A stretch of DNA of 64,000 nucleotides, taken from contig NZ_SJKA01000007.1 in assembly GCF_004331435.1 (NCBI RefSeq), forward strand, positions 1 through 64,000. The letters are read 5' to 3'. This document shows positions 63,039 through 64,000 of this stretch, piece after piece (the stretch's first letter is position 1; each line of letters starts with the position of its first letter). The translations under genes and the position numbers were made by a program. The notes under the pieces are model-generated. The model searched no databases. It saw only the letters and a list, made by a program, of their open reading frames with translations, and was not told the DNA's origin. The stretch is from Kribbella sindirgiensis. GTDB taxonomy: Bacteria; Actinomycetota; Actinomycetes; Propionibacteriales; Kribbellaceae.

Positions 63039-64000
63039 TTATGGCTTGGCCTGCCGCCACTCGCGTTCGAAGGGGAGTCGCCAGGCGCGCGGGGCGATCA
63101 GTTGGTGGATCGCGTTCGGACCCCAGGTGCCGGGCTGGTACGGCTTGACCGGCGGCGGGTCGTCGAGCAGCGGCGCGGACCGGTCCCACAGCGACTCGAT
63201 GCCCTCGGCCGTGGTGAACAGCGTGTGGTCCCCGCGCATCGCGTCCAGGATCAGCCGCTCGTACGCCTCCAGTACGTCGCCCGCGCTGCCGGTCTCCTGG
63301 GTGGAGAACTGCATCGACAGCTTCTCCAGCCGCATCCCCGGCCCGGGCCGCTTGCCGTAGAACGACAGCGACACCCGCGACGAGTCGGCCAGGTCGAAGG
63401 TCAGGTGGTCCGGTCCCTCCGAGCCGACGCCGGAGCCCGCCGGGAACATCGTCTTCGGCGCCTCCTTGAAGGCGATCGAGATGATCCGCTGGCCCTCGGC
63501 CATCTTCTTGCCGGTACGCAGGTAGAACGGCACGCCGGCCCAGCGCCAGTTGTCGATCTCCACCTTCAGCGCGATGAACGTCTCGGTGTCCGAGTCCGGC
63601 GCGACGCCCTCCTCGCCGCGGTACCCGGAGTACTGCCCGCGGACCACGTCACCCGGATTGATCGGCAGCATCGACCGGAAGACCTTGTTCTTCTCCTCCG
63701 AGATCGCCCGCGGCTCCAGGGCGGTCGGCGGCTCCATCGCGACGAACGACATCACCTGCATCAGGTGCGTGACGACCATGTCCTTGAACGCGCCGGTCGG
63801 CTCGTAGAAGGTGGCGCGCTGGTCCAGGCCGAGCGACTCCGGGATGTCGATCTGCACGTGGTCGATGAAGTTCCGGTTCCAGATCGGCTCGAACAGGCCG
63901 TTCGCGAACCGGAACGCGAGGATGTTCAAAGCCGCTTCCTTGCCGAGGAAGTGGTCGATCCGGAAGATCTGCGACTCGTCGAAGGTCTCGTGGACGAAGT
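63039..64000 (-). CDS. zwf: Glucose-6-phosphate dehydrogenase, C-terminal part (cut by window edge)
   Basis: Oxidises glucose-6-phosphate to 6-phosphogluconolactone with NADP, opening the oxidative pentose phosphate path. The 319 visible residues continue in frame to the window end. Immediately inside the edge lies the substrate-binding motif RIDHFLGKEAALNIL. Then NILAFRFANGLFEPIWNRNFIDHVQI, LQVMSFVAMEPP, VPFYLRTGKKM and the C-terminal YERLILDAMRGDHTLFTTAEGIESLWDRSAPLL. The end (NAIHQLIAPRAWRLPFEREWRQ) is complete. The N-terminal nucleotide-binding part is outside. Confidence 0.95.
   Translation of the reverse strand, partial: FVHETFDESQIFRIDHFLGKEAALNILAFRFANGLFEPIWNRNFIDHVQIDIPESLGLDQRATFYEPTGAFKDMVVTHLMQVMSFVAMEPPTALEPRAISEEKNKVFRSMLPINPGDVVRGQYSGYRGEEGVAPDSDTETFIALKVEIDNWRWAGVPFYLRTGKKMAEGQRIISIAFKEAPKTMFPAGSGVGSEGPDHLTFDLADSSRVSLSFYGKRPGPGMRLEKLSMQFSTQETGSAGDVLEAYERLILDAMRGDHTLFTTAEGIESLWDRSAPLLDDPPPVKPYQPGTWGPNAIHQLIAPRAWRLPFEREWRQAKP

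Overview
The window is high-GC actinobacterial chromosome. The best guess is a soil member of the Propionibacteriales, close to Kribbella or Nocardioidaceae. Evidence for an actinobacterium: Pup-ligase pafA, the order pafB-pafC-tatA-tatC-helY, a deazaflavin-type luciferase-like enzyme, an Eis-like acetyltransferase, a cobIJ fusion, and many GTG starts with 4-nt stop/start overlaps. The genus is inferred, because no rRNA gene is present. No tRNA, rRNA, CRISPR array, prophage or complete insertion sequence was seen.

Region 1 (1-4.8 kb) begins with the tail of an IS30-type transposase and the C-terminal remnant of a secreted glycosidase. A secreted cyclophilin, a HIT-like protein, a cupin, a membrane protein and an F420-type oxidoreductase follow. 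Region 2 (4.8-11.5 kb) is the chromosome-maintenance block ald, xerD, parA, a small ribbon-helix-helix protein, scpA, scpB and rluB, with stop/start overlaps from ald to xerD and from parA to rluB. Region 3 (11.6-14.7 kb) holds two paralogous secreted proteins on either side of a Tat-exported hydrolase. Region 4 (14.8-30.9 kb) is the Pup/proteasome and Tat neighbourhood: pafA, Eis-like acetyltransferase, FKBP lipoprotein, DUF3866, pafB, pafC, an AlkZ-like protein, tatA, tatC, a lipid kinase, GH46 chitosanase, an esterase and helY.

Region 5 (30.9-46.2 kb) is accessory. It has a penicillin-binding-like hydrolase, a repeat-rich gap, three small regulator/target units (MarR-cupin, TetR-SnoaL-like, GyrI-like-ArsR), secreted DUF1906 and PLD-like proteins, a TPR fragment, an MFS pump, a flavoprotein, a LysR regulator, cupin/SDR genes, a carboxyethylornithine-synthase-like enzyme and two paralogous membrane proteins. 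Region 6 (46.2-59.4 kb) carries cobG-cobH-cobIJ, a detached cobF, two more pumps with a MarR regulator, a kinase-like protein, a TMEM175-like channel, secreted carboxylesterase, an epoxide-hydrolase-like enzyme and a DUF222-HNH protein. Region 7 (59.5-64 kb) is a fumarate reductase operon with a GlxR/CRP-type site upstream, followed by the 3' part of zwf.

The most unusual signals are non-coding. A 40-nt palindromic element occurs twice in inverted orientation at 32.4-32.5 kb and a third time inside the scpB reading frame. A separate 56-nt repeat sits in two gaps between convergent genes. One hairpin spans the start codon of pafC and another abuts the ribosome binding site of a membrane-protein gene. 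A perfect 13-bp inverted repeat lies in the leader of the FKBP lipoprotein.
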